DNA of 7,234 nucleotides from Sandaracinaceae bacterium (GTDB lineage: Bacteria; Myxococcota_A; Polyangia; Polyangiales; Sandaracinaceae): positions 1 to 7,234 of the forward strand of contig JANWYL010000160.1 in the NCBI GenBank assembly GCA_025056955.1. The letters run 5' to 3'. Below the pieces are notes generated by a model, which was not told the DNA's origin, did not search any database, and saw only the letters and a list, made by a program, of their open reading frames with translations. The number at the start of each line of letters is the position of its first letter. Positions within the stretch are counted from its first letter, which is position 1. Both the position numbers and the translations under genes were made by a program. Below, one piece after another: positions 6,179-7,234 of the stretch.

Positions 6179-7234
6179 TCCGTGTCTGCTCGCCCATCCA
6201 ACGCACAACCAAAGGACTCATGACGAAAAGCAAGGCTCCAGCTACCCCTGCCGCAATCGCCACTTTCCCAAAAACGTCCGCATAAATCGGCAAGGTGTCT
6301 TTGGGCAGCGGAATTGATTCCCCGCCATCCCCCTCTTTTTGCGCTCCTGCCAGGGCAGCAATCAGGCCTGCAAGGTATTGAGAAAAGGCAGTGGCCAGAT
6401 ACCAAGCTCCCATCATCGTCGCAACCATCCCAGACGGTGCAAGCCTTGTAACCATGGACAATCCAACAGGTGATAGGCACAACTCTCCGGTTGTGTGGAG
6501 CAGATAAGCCAAAACCAACCACCCCATGCTAACCATTCCTCTCTCATCAGCAAACAAAGATCCAAAATACAGCACACCGAAACCGAGCCCTATTTGCACA
6601 AGCCCCAACAAAAATTTTGTGGGAGTTGTTGGTTCTCTATTGCGCCGAGCCAACCAAACCCACAGCGAAGTAAACAGCAATCCAAAAATCAAAATGAATA
6701 TTGGATTAACAGCCTGAAACATGCCTGCCGGAATCTCCTTTCCGCCGATTCCCATGCCGACATGTTCTGGTTCGATCAAAATCCGCCTTCTTACCACTCC
6801 TTGATTGGCCTGGGCATCTTGACGAAGCGCATCCAATCGATCGATTGTAAGAAGAGATCCGTCGATTTTATAGCCAACTTGCTCTTGAGTGAGAACAATA
6901 CTTACTTCTTTTCCTATATCTTCTGGAGTGATTTTCCGATCTTCATTGACACGATCCACATTCCGATCGGTGAATAGGCTCAGCGAACTGCCTGCTTGTT
7001 CAAAAAATGCCCAAAACAACATCGAAAAGAAGGCAAGAATCAAAATCGCTCCAATCCTCGATCGTTCAAGAGCGCTCAACTTTATTGAATTAATTCCGAT
7101 GTGTGCGAGCGCCAAAATTCCAGCCACCATCAGGGCTTGACCTGCAATTTCAGGATGATCGCAAAGCCAGGCAAAGAGAAAAACCAAAAAGAATGAGACG
7201 ATAACAACCAAAAAAATATTTCTTTTATATTCCT
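6153..7234 (-). CDS. POT/PTR2-family proton-dependent oligopeptide transporter, C-terminal part (5' partial)
   Basis: This is the last 359 residues of an inner-membrane symporter that imports di- and tripeptides with protons. The frame runs open through the right edge; a TTG at 7209-7211 is not a true start, since the reading continues upstream as EYKRNIF. Family signatures are clear: FWAFFEQAGSSLSLFTDR (6963-7016), whose glutamate matches the conserved transmembrane-helix-7 acid of the family, and GELCLSPVGLS (6456-6488), whose Glu and Ser four residues later fit the helix-10 peptide-binding pair known from bacterial POT structures. MGAWYLATAFSQYLAG further on is also typical. The loop between helices 7 and 8 (about 6747-6941) is roughly 60 residues longer than in common bacterial members. 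The N-terminal half, including the ExxER motif, is outside the window, so integrity cannot be judged. It ends inside the next gene and probably shares its transcript. Substrate range is inferred from family. Confidence 0.93.
   Translation of the reverse strand, partial: EYKRNIFLVVIVSFFLVFLFAWLCDHPEIAGQALMVAGILALAHIGINSIKLSALERSRIGAILILAFFSMLFWAFFEQAGSSLSLFTDRNVDRVNEDRKITPEDIGKEVSIVLTQEQVGYKIDGSLLTIDRLDALRQDAQANQGVVRRRILIEPEHVGMGIGGKEIPAGMFQAVNPIFILIFGLLFTSLWVWLARRNREPTTPTKFLLGLVQIGLGFGVLYFGSLFADERGMVSMGWLVLAYLLHTTGELCLSPVGLSMVTRLAPSGMVATMMGAWYLATAFSQYLAGLIAALAGAQKEGDGGESIPLPKDTLPIYADVFGKVAIAAGVAGALLFVMSPLVVRWMGEQTRNEKKVGVG

Noticed and set aside
6179..6208. A ten-codon extension of the unknown membrane protein from a TTG
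   Set aside because: No ribosome binding site precedes the TTG, and the ATG at 6178 gives a normal basic N-terminus right before the membrane helix.
6153..7211. A complete 352-residue transporter starting from a TTG at 7211
   Set aside because: The frame continues without a stop to the window edge, and the POT family is normally about 450-550 residues with an N-terminal half that is missing here; the gene is simply cut by the window.
1..7234. Searches for tRNA, rRNA, CRISPR arrays, insertion-sequence ends, riboswitches and long direct repeats
   Set aside because: Nothing convincing was seen on either strand by eye; the window is almost entirely coding.

Overview
The window reads as part of a chromosome from a Gram-negative bacterium, most likely a myxobacterium (phylum Myxococcota). 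The main clue is a protein tail at the left edge that looks like a MYXO-CTERM surface-sorting signal: a Cys-Gly-x-Cys motif, one hydrophobic segment, then a run of basic residues. A TonB-like membrane anchor and a long SecA fit a Gram-negative envelope. GC content, hand-counted on selected lines, runs from about 30% to 70% and is near half overall, which is low for Myxococcota. A genome-reduced, lower-GC member of the Polyangiales, such as the Pajaroellobacter lineage, is a possible source; this is inference and untested.

Layout. A plus-strand gene ends at 154, and only its last 50 codons are visible. It meets, tail to tail, a block of four genes that all read on the minus strand. In transcription order these are: the C-terminal part of a POT-family (PTR2) proton/oligopeptide symporter, open to the right edge (7234-6153); a membrane-anchored, cysteine-rich protein of unknown function that overlaps it by 26 bases (6178-4754); secA, the preprotein translocase ATPase (4651-1370), after a 102-base gap with a clear ribosome binding site and a possible weak promoter; and, 45 bases further on, a protein with a TonB/TolA-like N-terminal anchor and an unrecognised C-terminal domain (1324-176).

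Functional theme. All five products act at or across the cell envelope: peptide uptake, an unknown periplasm-facing protein, Sec export, a TonB-like inner-membrane protein and a surface-sorted protein. Only SecA and the POT transporter can be named with confidence. Spacing and overlap suggest two possible transcription units, POT plus the unknown protein, and secA plus the TonB-like gene. A single four-gene run is also possible, because I see no convincing terminator between them.

No tRNA, rRNA, CRISPR array, insertion sequence, attachment site or long repeat was seen. There is no sign of a complete undescribed defence or mobile system. The points most worth a second look are the TonB-like anchor on an unfamiliar protein, the abrupt GC change inside secA, the unknown cysteine-rich membrane protein, and the enlarged loop in the peptide transporter.
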